Source of the DNA: an uncultured Lutibacter sp.
GTDB taxonomy: Bacteria; Bacteroidota; Bacteroidia; Flavobacteriales; Flavobacteriaceae
Direction: 5' to 3'
Assembly: GCF_947495725.1 (NCBI RefSeq)
Contig: NZ_CANLZZ010000005.1
Coordinates: 124,001-188,000, forward strand
DNA length: 64,000 nt
How positions within the stretch are numbered: the stretch's first letter is position 1; the number at the start of each line of letters is the position of its first letter. Of the stretch, positions 17,349-26,105 are shown in pieces. The position numbers and the translations under genes are program-made. The notes below the pieces were generated by a model. That model made no database searches. It saw nothing but the letters and a program-made list of their open reading frames with translations, and was not told the DNA's origin.

Positions 17349-18404
17349 ATGAAAAAAGTATTAGTAACAGGGATGGCTGGTTTTATTGGTCACCATTTAA
17401 CAAAGTTACTTGTTGCAGCTAATTATGAGGTTGTAGGATTGGATAATATAAACGATTATTACGATCCTAATTTAAAATTAGCACGTTTAAAAGATTTAGG
17501 ATTCAACACAAAAGCAATTGAATACAATAAACTATTAAAAAACGAAGCAACTTCTTTTATTAAACTTGACTTAACAGATTTAGAAAATATAAAAGCCTTG
17601 TTTAAAGAACAACAATTTAATTATGTTGTGAATTTGGCTGCACAGGCAGGTGTGCGTTATTCTTTAATAAATCCGCATTCGTATGTAGATAGTAATATTA
17701 CTGGTTTTTTAAATATTTTGGAAAGTTGTAGAGCATATCCAGTGGAGCACTTGGTATTTGCTTCATCCAGTTCGGTATATGGATTGAGTGAAGATATTCC
17801 TTTTCAGGAAGACAATTGTACCGATCATCCTTTGGCAATGTATGCGGCAAGTAAAAAGGCAAATGAAATGATGGCGCATTCCTATGCTAACTTATACAAT
17901 ATACCAAGTACAGGATTACGCTTTTTTACGGTGTACGGACCTTGGGGAAGACCAGATATGGCGTTGCATATTTTTACAAAAGCAATGGTAGAAGATAAAG
18001 AGTTTGAAGTATTTAACAATGGAAATATGAGTAGAGATTTCACCTATGTTGCTGATATTGTCGAAAGTATAAAACGACTATTACCATTAGCGCCTAAAGA
18101 AAACAATCCGGCATTTAACCCTAAAAAGCCAACATCATCTAAAAGTTCAAAAGCCTATCAAATTTTTAATATTGGAAATAACAGTCCGGTAGCTTTAATG
18201 GATTATATAAAAGCACTTGAAAAAGTATTAGGTAAAAAAGGAAAGATTGTATTTAAACCAATGCAACCTGGAGATGTACAAAGTACCTATGCAAATGTTG
18301 AAAGTTTATTTAACTATATAGATTTTAAACCTCAAACCAATATTGAAGAAGGTGTAAAAGCTTTTGTGAAAAAGTACTTAGAGTTGGAGGAATTGAAAAA
18401 ATAG
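17349..18404 (+). CDS. NAD-dependent epimerase, UDP-glucuronate 4-epimerase-like
   Basis: Extended short-chain dehydrogenase of 351 residues that would supply an activated sugar for the glycan locus. The NAD-binding loop is TGMAGFIGHH (7-16), the catalytic tyrosine-lysine pair is in YAASKKANEM, and RFFTVYGPWGRPDMA with FNNGNMSRDFTYV is the pattern of UDP-glucuronate/UDP-galacturonate 4-epimerases (CapI/GAE type). Substrate assignment is by family resemblance. It is the first gene of the polysaccharide locus and stands alone before a 243-bp gap containing repeat remnants. Confidence 0.85.
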   Translation: MKKVLVTGMAGFIGHHLTKLLVAANYEVVGLDNINDYYDPNLKLARLKDLGFNTKAIEYNKLLKNEATSFIKLDLTDLENIKALFKEQQFNYVVNLAAQAGVRYSLINPHSYVDSNITGFLNILESCRAYPVEHLVFASSSSVYGLSEDIPFQEDNCTDHPLAMYAASKKANEMMAHSYANLYNIPSTGLRFFTVYGPWGRPDMALHIFTKAMVEDKEFEVFNNGNMSRDFTYVADIVESIKRLLPLAPKENNPAFNPKKPTSSKSSKAYQIFNIGNNSPVALMDYIKALEKVLGKKGKIVFKPMQPGDVQSTYANVESLFNYIDFKPQTNIEEGVKAFVKKYLELEELKK

Positions 18405-18647
18405 AAGGTCCTTACTCTTATCATAAAAATGAGGATAACCGTTGTACTGAACTTGATTCAGCAGCTCACTCTTTTTTTGGTGACACTAGTTTGTTTAGAA
18501 TTCTATTTTATAAGATTCAGAGCTAAATTAGGGGTTAGGTTTTGTTGTGTTAGTGCGAATAAAAACAAATGGTACTCAAAACAATGTTAGATTACTGAGC
18601 TATCGACTAAATTTATCCTATAAATACCAAATACTAATGCATATTAT
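18405..18647. other. Non-coding gap with a short repeat fragment
   Basis: Contains TACTGAACTTGATTCAGCAG near 18446-18465, whose CTGAACTTGATTCAG core is an imperfect palindrome of the same class as the inner parts of the 1962-2101 element. The rest is AT-rich with no coding signal. A near-consensus TAAATTTA lies near 18608, upstream of cysQ. Confidence 0.5.
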
Positions 18648-19436
18648 ATGAGAAAACTTCTTTCAATTACAATAGAAGCCGCGATACTTGCTGGAGGAGA
18701 AATCATGAAAGTTTATGATAAAGATTTTGAAGTTCAATTAAAATCTGATAGTTCTCCAATTACTGTTGCTGATAAAAACGCAAATAAAATAATTAATTTC
18801 TTTTTAGAAAAAACAGCCATACCCATAATTAGTGAAGAAAACGAACAATTGGATTTTGAAAAACGAAAAAATTGGGATACTTGCTGGATGGTAGATCCGT
18901 TAGATGGAACTAAAGAATTTGTAAAGCGTAATGGAGAGTTTACTGTAAATATTGCTTTAATAGAAAAGAATAAACCAATATTAGGTGTTATATATGTTCC
19001 TGTTACTAAAACTTTGTATTATGGAATTGTTGCAGAGGGTAAAGCATATAAAATAGTGCTTAATAGCCATAAGTATTCCAATGAAATAATAGATAAAAGT
19101 ATAGAAATAAAACCAGCAAATAATTCCAAAGATACCATTAAGATTGTTGGTAGTCGCTCCCACAAAAGCAAAGAAACTTCTAAATATATGCATGATTTAG
19201 AAAAGCAAGGAAATAAAATTGAATTGATTTCTGTAGGAAGTTCATTGAAATTTTGCACCGTTGCTGAAGGAAACGCCACTTTATACCCTAGATTTGCACC
19301 TACAATGGAATGGGATACAGCTGCCGGACACGCAATATGTAATGCTGTTGGATTAAGTGTAAAACAAACTGATTCTAATGAAGAATTAAAGTATAATAAA
19401 AGTAATTTATTAAACCCTTTTTTTATAGTGAACTAA
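18648..19436 (+). CDS. cysQ: 3'(2'),5'-bisphosphate nucleotidase, CysQ type
   Basis: Inositol-monophosphatase-fold enzyme that hydrolyses 3'-phosphoadenosine 5'-phosphate (PAP) left over from PAPS use. The 262-residue product has the metal-binding sequence SEENEQ, then WMVDPLDGTKEF (the DPLDGT signature) and the C-terminal EWDTAAGHAI. It lies 6 bp before cysC, so the two are co-expressed: one makes PAPS, the other removes its by-product. The pair sits in a glycan locus, not next to cysDN or cysH. Confidence 0.9.
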   Translation: MRKLLSITIEAAILAGGEIMKVYDKDFEVQLKSDSSPITVADKNANKIINFFLEKTAIPIISEENEQLDFEKRKNWDTCWMVDPLDGTKEFVKRNGEFTVNIALIEKNKPILGVIYVPVTKTLYYGIVAEGKAYKIVLNSHKYSNEIIDKSIEIKPANNSKDTIKIVGSRSHKSKETSKYMHDLEKQGNKIELISVGSSLKFCTVAEGNATLYPRFAPTMEWDTAAGHAICNAVGLSVKQTDSNEELKYNKSNLLNPFFIVN

Positions 19437-19442
19437 TTAATT

Positions 19443-20027
19443 ATGAAAAACGTTAATAAACAAGATTATACAATAAATAGGAAGCATAGAGAAGCGCTTA
19501 AAAAACATTGTTCATGTTTAGTTTGGTTTACAGGGTTGTCAGGTGCTGGAAAATCTACCATCGCAAACTTATTAGAAAAAGAACTATTTAAGCAGAACAT
19601 ACATACGTATTCTTTAGATGGTGATAATTTAAGAAGAGGCTTAAATAAAGACTTAACGTTTTCAAAAGATGATAGATTTGAAAATTTAAGGCGTACTGCT
19701 GAAACTGCAAAATTGTTAGTGGATGCGGGTATTGTGGTTATTGCGGCATTTATTACACCTTATGAGAAAATTAGAGCAGAAATAAAAGAAATTGTTGGGG
19801 AACAAGATTATATTGAAGTTTTTGTAAATACTCCCTTAGAGGTTTGTGAAGAAAGAGATGTAAAAGGCTTGTATAAAAAAGCACGTTCAGGTGAAATTAA
19901 AAATTTTACAGGAATATCCGCACCTTTCGAAATTCCAAAGAATTTTGCCATTGAAGTGAAAACAGCCAATGAAAAGCCAGAGGTTGCCGTTGAAAAAATA
20001 ATGAATATTGTGAAGTCGAGAATATAG
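19443..20027 (+). CDS. cysC: Adenylylsulfate kinase
   Basis: Phosphorylates APS to PAPS with ATP. The 194-residue protein has the P-loop GLSGAGKST (about 32-40), the LDGDNLRRGLN segment and FITPYEKIR, all as in CysC. About 25 residues precede the P-loop, normal for the family. PAPS can feed sulfate reduction or sulfotransferases; no sulfotransferase and no sulfate-reduction gene was recognised in the window. Followed by a 433-bp gap. Confidence 0.93.
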   Translation: MKNVNKQDYTINRKHREALKKHCSCLVWFTGLSGAGKSTIANLLEKELFKQNIHTYSLDGDNLRRGLNKDLTFSKDDRFENLRRTAETAKLLVDAGIVVIAAFITPYEKIRAEIKEIVGEQDYIEVFVNTPLEVCEERDVKGLYKKARSGEIKNFTGISAPFEIPKNFAIEVKTANEKPEVAVEKIMNIVKSRI

Positions 20028-20460
20028 ATCCAATCAATATCATAAATGCTTATACAGCAATCTGCTATCAATCTTTATATTATCACCACTTTTAACCCGA
20101 GTTAACAGCGAATACAATGGTCATGTTTAACTTGATTCAACATCTCAACCTTTAATTTCAATATTTATGTGTATTGAGTTCTGTTTTATAATCTCAGGAA
20201 TATTTTTGTGTTTTGTTATTGCGAGTGATAGTGAAAAAGTCCAATTCTATTGAAAAGACTATTTTGTAACGTTTTCGTATAATAACTATAATTAATTAAG
20301 ATATATAAAAACAATTTTCAAATCAACATTGAATAAAGTATATTTACATCAAATAGTTTAAGCACCCCTTTTTTCTATCAAATTTAGAATGTAAATAAAT
20401 CCTTAGATTTTATAAGATTAATGGATAAGGGGTAATAGTTAATTTCAGTAAAGCAACTAA
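20028..20460. other. Gene-free gap before the ABC exporter, with degraded repeats
   Basis: About 430 bp without a credible gene. GGTCATGTTTAACTTGATTC near 20119 looks like a mutated copy of the repeat class seen at 18446 and 14912, and TATTGCGAGTGATAGTGAA near 20218 resembles the CGAGCAAAGCGAAGCAATC phrase at 21340. The last 200 bp are very AT-rich and may hold the promoter for the exporter operon, although no full TAnnTTTG box was found. Confidence 0.55.
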
Positions 20461-21306
20461 ATGTCGTTAGAAGTTAAAGTATACCAAAAAGAAAACAACA
20501 CCAAATTATTCAAATTGTTTTTGGAGAGTTTGAAGGATATCTATAATTCTCGGTTTCTAGCTAGACAATTAGCTACTAGAGATATCAAGGCTCAATACCG
20601 CCAAAGCTATTTAGGGATTTTATGGGCTTTTATTACGCCTATTTCTACTGCAGCAGTTTGGGTATTTTTAAACCTGACTGGAACCATTAAACTTTCTGAT
20701 ACAGGAGTGCCATATCCAGTTTTTGCTTTTTCAGGAACTTTGTTATGGGCAATTTTAATTGAAGCAATAAATTCACCAACAACAAGTACAAAAGGAGCTA
20801 GAGGATTACTTTCAAAAATTAATTTTCCAAAGGAAGCATTGTTGATTTCGGGGATTTACAAATTGTTGTTTAATTCTTCCATAAAATTAGGATTACTATT
20901 TGTGTTTTTTCTGCTTTTTGGAGTGGATTTTCATTTAAGTATTTTATTTTTTCCTTTAGCCTTATTAGGGATTATAGTTTTTGGAACGGCTATTGGTTTG
21001 TTTATTACTCCTGTAGCTATGTTATATAATGATGTTAACCGCATTTTAACAATGGGATTTCGGTTATTGATGTATATAACACCTGTAGTTTATATAATTC
21101 CAAAAGAAGGTATTATGAAAACTTTGATGGAATATAACCCTTTAACACCACTTTTGTTAACAACAAGAGACGTTTTACTAGGTCAAGCACCACAGTTTTT
21201 AACCTATTATTTTATCGTAATTTTGGTAAGTATCCCTTTACTAATGCTAGGTTTGGTTGTTTATAGAATTTCTATTCCAATATTTGTAGAACGTTTAAGT
21301 GCTTAA
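20461..21306 (+). CDS. wzm: ABC-2 polysaccharide exporter permease (Wzm-like)
   Basis: Inner-membrane half of an ABC exporter for lipid-linked polysaccharide. The 281-residue protein has a cytosolic N-terminal part ending RDIKAQYRQSYLGILWAF, the ABC-2 family entry into helix 1, then about six hydrophobic helices. The partner ATPase follows 306 bp later, separated by a repeat-bearing gap. ABC-2 exporters of this type move O-antigen, teichoic-acid or capsule chains. The symbol is by family resemblance. Confidence 0.9.
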   Translation: MSLEVKVYQKENNTKLFKLFLESLKDIYNSRFLARQLATRDIKAQYRQSYLGILWAFITPISTAAVWVFLNLTGTIKLSDTGVPYPVFAFSGTLLWAILIEAINSPTTSTKGARGLLSKINFPKEALLISGIYKLLFNSSIKLGLLFVFFLLFGVDFHLSILFFPLALLGIIVFGTAIGLFITPVAMLYNDVNRILTMGFRLLMYITPVVYIIPKEGIMKTLMEYNPLTPLLLTTRDVLLGQAPQFLTYYFIVILVSIPLLMLGLVVYRISIPIFVERLSA

Positions 21307-21612
21307 TATGGAAAAAGAAACTATAAATATTTTGTCAATACGAGCAAAGCGAAGCAATCTGTATTTTTGGAGTATATTACTTCAAATATTTCAACTTTTC
21401 AATTACTTACCTTGTGTCATGCTGAGCCTGTCAAAGCATATTATTTATAACCTATCGAAGTATCCCAAACTAAGAAAGCCTATGATAAGCATTAAAGAAA
21501 TATCTATGCCTTTTGCGTGGAGCAGTGCAGTGCAGAACTGGATAAAAGTATCGAAGCATGTCGCGCTGAGCTTGTCGAAGTGTGCTAATCTAAACTTAAT
21601 ACCAATTTATTA
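21307..21612. repeat. Repeat-bearing gap between permease and ATPase genes (family A)
   Basis: 306 bp holding several dispersed repeats: CGAGCAAAGCGAAGCAATC near 21341, CATGCTGAGCCTGTCAAAGC near 21418, and CGCTGAGCTTGTCGAAGTGT near 21564. The last is the same phrase as the inverted units at 41.3 and 41.5 kb, in the same orientation. A frame of 104 codons crosses the region but consists of translated repeat (LSLSKH occurs twice, LSKYP and LSKCA once each), so it is not called as a gene. Splitting wzm from wzt with such repeats is unusual. Confidence 0.75.
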
Positions 21613-22830
21613 ATGGAAGAAAAGGAAGTATTGGTAAAAGTAGAAGGTCTCTCCAAAAAGTTTTGCAAAAACTTAAAAACCAGTTTATGGTACGGTGTAA
21701 AAGACTTGGTAAGTAATGTAAAGGGAAACAAAGAAAAAAGAAATTTACGTCCCAATGAATTTTGGGCATTACAAAATATTAATTTTGAACTTGGAAGGGG
21801 AGAATGTTTAGGTTTGATAGGACATAATGGTGCTGGGAAATCTACCTTATTAAAAATATTGAATGGCTTGATAAACCCAGATGCAGGGACAGTTACTATA
21901 AAAGGGAGGGTAGGAGCTTTAATTGAATTAGGAGCAGGTTTTAACCCAATATTGAGTGGGAGAGAAAATATATATAACAATGGTGCTATTTTAGGATTTA
22001 CACGTAAAGAAATTGATGATAAATTAGAGGAAATTATAGACTTTGCTGAAATACGTGAGTTTATTGATATGCCTGTACAAAACTATAGCTCTGGAATGCG
22101 TGTACGATTAGGTTTTGCCGTGGCAGCACAATTGGAACCAGACGTATTGTTGATTGATGAAGTGTTGGCGGTTGGAGATATAAATTTTCAGTTAAAGTGT
22201 TTCAATAGAATAGGACAACTAAGAAAAAATGGAGTTGCAATTATTTTAGTTTCTCATAATTTACATCAAATTACAACTTTTAGTAATAAAGGTATAGCAC
22301 TTAGTAAAGGAAACCAACTTTATTTTGGCGAAGTAGAGAAAAGTATAGAAGCATATAAAGACTCTTTAACTGTTATGAATACTGAAAAAGAGATTGAAAA
22401 GGTAATTTCAGGAAATAACATTCTTAAAATTAAAGAAATAAGTTTCACTCCTAAATTAATAAATGGGGTAGTTAATATGAATGAAGAAGAAGATTTAACC
22501 ATTCATGTTAAATACGATGCTAAAGAAAAATTAGAAAACTTAGAAATTGATATCGTTTTAAGAGCTTCAATAATGAGTGGAATTGATTTTTATCAAGCAA
22601 ATAATAAAGCTGTAAAAAAAGTTGTGAGTTTTAGTAAGGGTGAAGGAGAGCTAAATGTAACAATAAAAAATATACAGGTTAATGGATTAAGAATGTATCT
22701 TTTTATCGCCATATTTACTGAAGATAGAAAAGAATGTATATTTTGGTGGAGAAATATTCCCGTAAAATTTTCTTACAAAGATTTTTATTCAGGAATGACA
22801 ACATATAATATTGAATTTAATGATGATTAG
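21613..22830 (+). CDS. wzt: Polysaccharide ABC exporter ATPase with C-terminal carbohydrate-binding extension (Wzt-like)
   Basis: Energises the Wzm permease. The ATPase domain (about 1-245) has Walker A GHNGAGKST (about 75-83), the ABC signature YSSGMRVRLGFA and Walker B VLLIDEVLAVGD. The remaining 160 residues resemble a Wzt C-terminal domain, which in studied systems binds the modified end of the finished glycan and so couples end-capping to export. That fits the next gene, an acetyltransferase-methyltransferase fusion that overlaps this one by 11 bp and could add the cap. Confidence 0.92.
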   Translation: MEEKEVLVKVEGLSKKFCKNLKTSLWYGVKDLVSNVKGNKEKRNLRPNEFWALQNINFELGRGECLGLIGHNGAGKSTLLKILNGLINPDAGTVTIKGRVGALIELGAGFNPILSGRENIYNNGAILGFTRKEIDDKLEEIIDFAEIREFIDMPVQNYSSGMRVRLGFAVAAQLEPDVLLIDEVLAVGDINFQLKCFNRIGQLRKNGVAIILVSHNLHQITTFSNKGIALSKGNQLYFGEVEKSIEAYKDSLTVMNTEKEIEKVISGNNILKIKEISFTPKLINGVVNMNEEEDLTIHVKYDAKEKLENLEIDIVLRASIMSGIDFYQANNKAVKKVVSFSKGEGELNVTIKNIQVNGLRMYLFIAIFTEDRKECIFWWRNIPVKFSYKDFYSGMTTYNIEFNDD

Positions 22831-24094
22831 AATTAAACAACTTATAAAGGAACTTTTATTCCTGCTTAGAAATAGAAAAAAAATAATTCTACTCATAAAA
22901 AATGATAGAAAAAATTATGTTAATACTTCAATGGGAAGAAATAGCAATATTCATAAATCATCTGTAATTGAGAATATAAAAGGAGAAATAGAAATTGGAG
23001 AAAATTTTAAATTAGGATTAGGGGCTAATCTACTCCCTTATGATGGTTTTATTAAAATTGGAGATAATTCATTAGTAAATAATTATTCAATAATTTATGG
23101 ACATGGGGGTGTTGAAATAGGAAATAACACTCAAATAGCAGCACATTGTACAATTATTCCTGCCAATCATAATTATTCATTTTTAAATATACCAATACAG
23201 TTGCAAGGAGAGAGTAGACGAGGAATTAAAATTGGAGATAATGTTTGGGTTGGTGCTAATTCTGTAATTCTTGATGGAGTAAAAATTGGTAATGGTTGTA
23301 TTATCGGCGCGAGTAGTGTTGTTACAAAGTCAATTCCAGAAAATTGTGTTGCCTTTGGTAATCCAGCGGTTGTAATTAGAAAAAGAGATGATTTTGTTTT
23401 AGAAAAAGATTTAAAGAAAATCAATATGTCAATAATTGATTTTATATATAGAAAAGAAAAAAAGACCCATAAGGATACAATTGGTAAAATATTGAGTTTT
23501 GATTCGAATTTAGTTAAATTTATAGCAAAAGAAGAGAGAGCTTTTCCTGGAGATGAAAATTTCATGAAAACTGGCTATTCTCATACCATGTTGAAAAGAT
23601 ATTTTTTTGCAGGGAAGGTGTTTTGTGAAAACAAAAAAGTATTAGATTCTTGTTGCGGAATAGGTTGGGGAAGTACAATACTTAGCTGCTACAGTAAAAC
23701 TGTAACTTCATTTGACATAGAAAAGGAAGCAATTGATTTTAGTAAAAGGTTTTGGAATTTAAAAAATGTTAATTTTATACAAGGTGATGCTTTAGATGTT
23801 AGTTTTTTACAAGAAGAAAAGTTTGACGTAGTTACAGCTTTTGAGACAATTGAACATTTTACTAAGTTAGATGGAGAAAAATATATGATTGAAATGGGTA
23901 AAGTGCTTAAAGATGGAGGAGTTTTAATAGGAACTTCGTCTTTCCCGGAGACTGATGAACAAGCAAAAAAGCTAAGATTGACCAATCCTTATCATTTGCA
24001 TATTTTTACAGAAACTGAATTGAAAAAAATCCTTGAGTCTATTTTTAAAGAATTTCATGTTATTAATAAATGGATGTTTATAGCAATTAAATAA
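22820..24094 (+). CDS. Fusion of hexapeptide acetyltransferase and SAM methyltransferase
   Basis: 424-residue two-domain protein. Residues about 40-190 are a left-handed beta-helix acyltransferase with hexapeptide repeats (IGDNVWVGANSVILDGVKIG, then GNPAVVIRKR). Residues about 245-424 are a class I methyltransferase with motif I VLDSCCGIGWGS (about 272-283), an acidic strand end FDIEKEA, and FDVVTAFETIEHF. It probably acetylates and methylates a sugar, perhaps the chain terminus recognised by the exporter ATPase. Start: the frame opens at TTG 22811, but ATG at 22820 or 22823 is preferred; either overlaps the wzt end. Confidence 0.85.
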   Translation: MMIRIKQLIKELLFLLRNRKKIILLIKNDRKNYVNTSMGRNSNIHKSSVIENIKGEIEIGENFKLGLGANLLPYDGFIKIGDNSLVNNYSIIYGHGGVEIGNNTQIAAHCTIIPANHNYSFLNIPIQLQGESRRGIKIGDNVWVGANSVILDGVKIGNGCIIGASSVVTKSIPENCVAFGNPAVVIRKRDDFVLEKDLKKINMSIIDFIYRKEKKTHKDTIGKILSFDSNLVKFIAKEERAFPGDENFMKTGYSHTMLKRYFFAGKVFCENKKVLDSCCGIGWGSTILSCYSKTVTSFDIEKEAIDFSKRFWNLKNVNFIQGDALDVSFLQEEKFDVVTAFETIEHFTKLDGEKYMIEMGKVLKDGGVLIGTSSFPETDEQAKKLRLTNPYHLHIFTETELKKILESIFKEFHVINKWMFIAIK

Positions 24095-25138
24095 ATGGAT
24101 TATTTTAATAAAATTAAAACTGAAAATGGATTTAAATTTTCAGAATATTCGAACCAAACAATATTAAGTACCTCTTTTGGGGTGTTAACAAAACAATTAC
24201 TTCAAGAAGATATAGAGAATAAAGAGAAAATAATTCAGTATTTATTAGGCTCTAGAAATAATGAAGGATATTTTATAGATTCAAATTATAAATATCATTC
24301 TCATCCAGAACATAATTCATCCTATGTCATTCCTCAATTTACCTTTTTTACACTTTCAGCTTTAGATGTTTTGGGTGTAAAAAATATGAAAATCGATTTT
24401 TTAAATGATTTTAATGAGGAGAAATTATTGGATGAATTAAATAAATCAATGGAGAAGAATTTTTGGGCAACATCCAATCAATTGATGTTTTTGATGTATT
24501 TTATAACTTACAGAATGAAATACTTGAAAGACGATAGCTTTGAGAGTTATATTGATATAATTTTTAATTATTTGAACCAAAATCAAAATTTAGAAAACGG
24601 TTTTTGGGGAGATGATAAAACGACTAAAAGTATTTATGCAAAAGCGTATGGAGCAGCACATATTTATTTATTTTATGATTATTACAAAAGAGAAATACCA
24701 AATATTAATAAAATAATAGATCATTGTTTATTGATGCATTGTAATAATGGATTAATCCAGACGGTAGAGGGAGGAGCTTGCGAAGACTATGATATTGTAG
24801 AAATTTACTTTCGTTGTTTAAAACAAACTGATTACAGAAAGGAAGAAATTTTCAATAAATTGAGGTTAATGAGAAAGACACTTTTAAATGATATGAGGAG
24901 AGATCATAGTTTTTCTTATAAAACATATTCTAAAAGTGGGTTTTATAAATATTTTGATAGTAAGGTAAAAAATCAAAAATATAAATATAGTAGTTGGGAT
25001 TACATGGAAACGCCAGTTTATTTGTCGGATGCATGGGGGACATTTTTTAAACATCTTGCTTTAAAAATGATAGGAAATATTATTGAAAATGACACGGATT
25101 ATAATTCATCCAATTTACCTAGTTGGGGTTATATTTAA
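24095..25138 (+). CDS. Unknown protein, possibly an alpha/alpha-toroid fold
   Basis: 347 residues, no signal peptide, mostly helical. Repeating blocks of two helices end in glycine-aromatic turns: SRNNEGYFID (about 52-61), NLENGFWGDD (about 165-174) and CNNGLIQTVEGGACEDYD (about 213-230), which recall the turns of terpene cyclases, prenyltransferases and glycan-processing alpha/alpha barrels. No firm family can be named. It begins directly after the fusion gene's stop and 4 bp before a GT2 gene, so it is translated as part of the operon. Acidic-aromatic clusters could line an active site, but that is inference. Confidence 0.7.
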   Translation: MDYFNKIKTENGFKFSEYSNQTILSTSFGVLTKQLLQEDIENKEKIIQYLLGSRNNEGYFIDSNYKYHSHPEHNSSYVIPQFTFFTLSALDVLGVKNMKIDFLNDFNEEKLLDELNKSMEKNFWATSNQLMFLMYFITYRMKYLKDDSFESYIDIIFNYLNQNQNLENGFWGDDKTTKSIYAKAYGAAHIYLFYDYYKREIPNINKIIDHCLLMHCNNGLIQTVEGGACEDYDIVEIYFRCLKQTDYRKEEIFNKLRLMRKTLLNDMRRDHSFSYKTYSKSGFYKYFDSKVKNQKYKYSSWDYMETPVYLSDAWGTFFKHLALKMIGNIIENDTDYNSSNLPSWGYI

Positions 25139-25142
25139 TTAA

Positions 25143-26087
25143 ATGAAAGAGAAAATTTCAGTTTTAATGTCGGTTTATAATGCTGAGAAATATTTACAAA
25201 CATGTATAAACAGTGTTTTAAATCAGTCTTACTCTAATTTTTTGTTTTATATAGTAAATGATTGTAGTACAGATAATAGTTTGGCTATTATAAATTCATA
25301 CAATGATAATAGAATTCGATTAATTAATAATGAACGTAATATAGGATTAACAAAATCATTAAATAAAGCGTTAGATTACATTAATACGGAATATGTTGCA
25401 AGAATTGATGCTGACGATATTTGTGAGCCAAATAGGTTAAAATATCAACTTTCAATATTTGAAAATCAAGATGAAAATTTGGCATTAGTTGGAGCATCAG
25501 CATATGAGATTGACGAAAAAGGTAATTTAATTGGTGAAATTAATGTTGAAAATACAAATTTAAAAGAAAAATTATTTTTTAAAAACACGTTTGTGCATTC
25601 TTCGGTGATGTTAAGAACTACAGTTTTAAAAGAATTTAGATTTGATGAAAGCATTAAGTATGCTCAAGATTATAGTTTATGGGTTAAAATTGCACAAAAG
25701 TATAATGTTAAGAATTGTGGTGCTAAATTAATTAGGTATAGAATACATAGAGAAAGTATAAGTGTATTAAAAAAGAAAGAACAAGATCTTTGTGTGTTGC
25801 CAACTATCAACTATCAATTAAAAAAAATAGGTATTAAAAACGATGTAAAAAGAGCTAAGTTAGCAAAATTGCATTTTCAATATTTTAATTTAGAAAAAAA
25901 AGAGTTTAAATTTAAAGATCGTTTTAGAATATTTTTATATTTTAAAAATATTCTAAAAGTTAATAAACATAATAAAATTTACAATGATTATTTTAATCAA
26001 AAATTGATTGGAATAATAAATAAAGAAAAAGGAATATTATTTAAGTGTTTAAAACGTTTTATACTTGTAAAAGTTGGATTTAGATAG
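25143..26087 (+). CDS. Family 2 glycosyltransferase
   Basis: GT-A fold transferase of 314 residues with an N-terminal catalytic domain: VLMSVYNAEKYL opening, NDCSTDNS nucleotide-binding loop and the metal-binding RIDADDICEP (DxD near residue 90). QDYSLWVKIA in the second half is the usual acceptor-side motif. A lysine-rich tail of about 90 residues follows and may be membrane-associated. Acceptor and donor are unknown. Operonic with its neighbours (4 bp from the previous gene). Confidence 0.9.
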   Translation: MKEKISVLMSVYNAEKYLQTCINSVLNQSYSNFLFYIVNDCSTDNSLAIINSYNDNRIRLINNERNIGLTKSLNKALDYINTEYVARIDADDICEPNRLKYQLSIFENQDENLALVGASAYEIDEKGNLIGEINVENTNLKEKLFFKNTFVHSSVMLRTTVLKEFRFDESIKYAQDYSLWVKIAQKYNVKNCGAKLIRYRIHRESISVLKKKEQDLCVLPTINYQLKKIGIKNDVKRAKLAKLHFQYFNLEKKEFKFKDRFRIFLYFKNILKVNKHNKIYNDYFNQKLIGIINKEKGILFKCLKRFILVKVGFR

Positions 26088-26105
26088 AATAAAAAATTAA
26101 ATAAG

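Noticed and set aside
21299-21613. 104-codon + strand frame between wzm and wzt
   Set aside because: It overlaps the wzm end and consists of translated dispersed repeats (LSLSKH twice, LSKYP and LSKCA); the composition does not resemble a protein.
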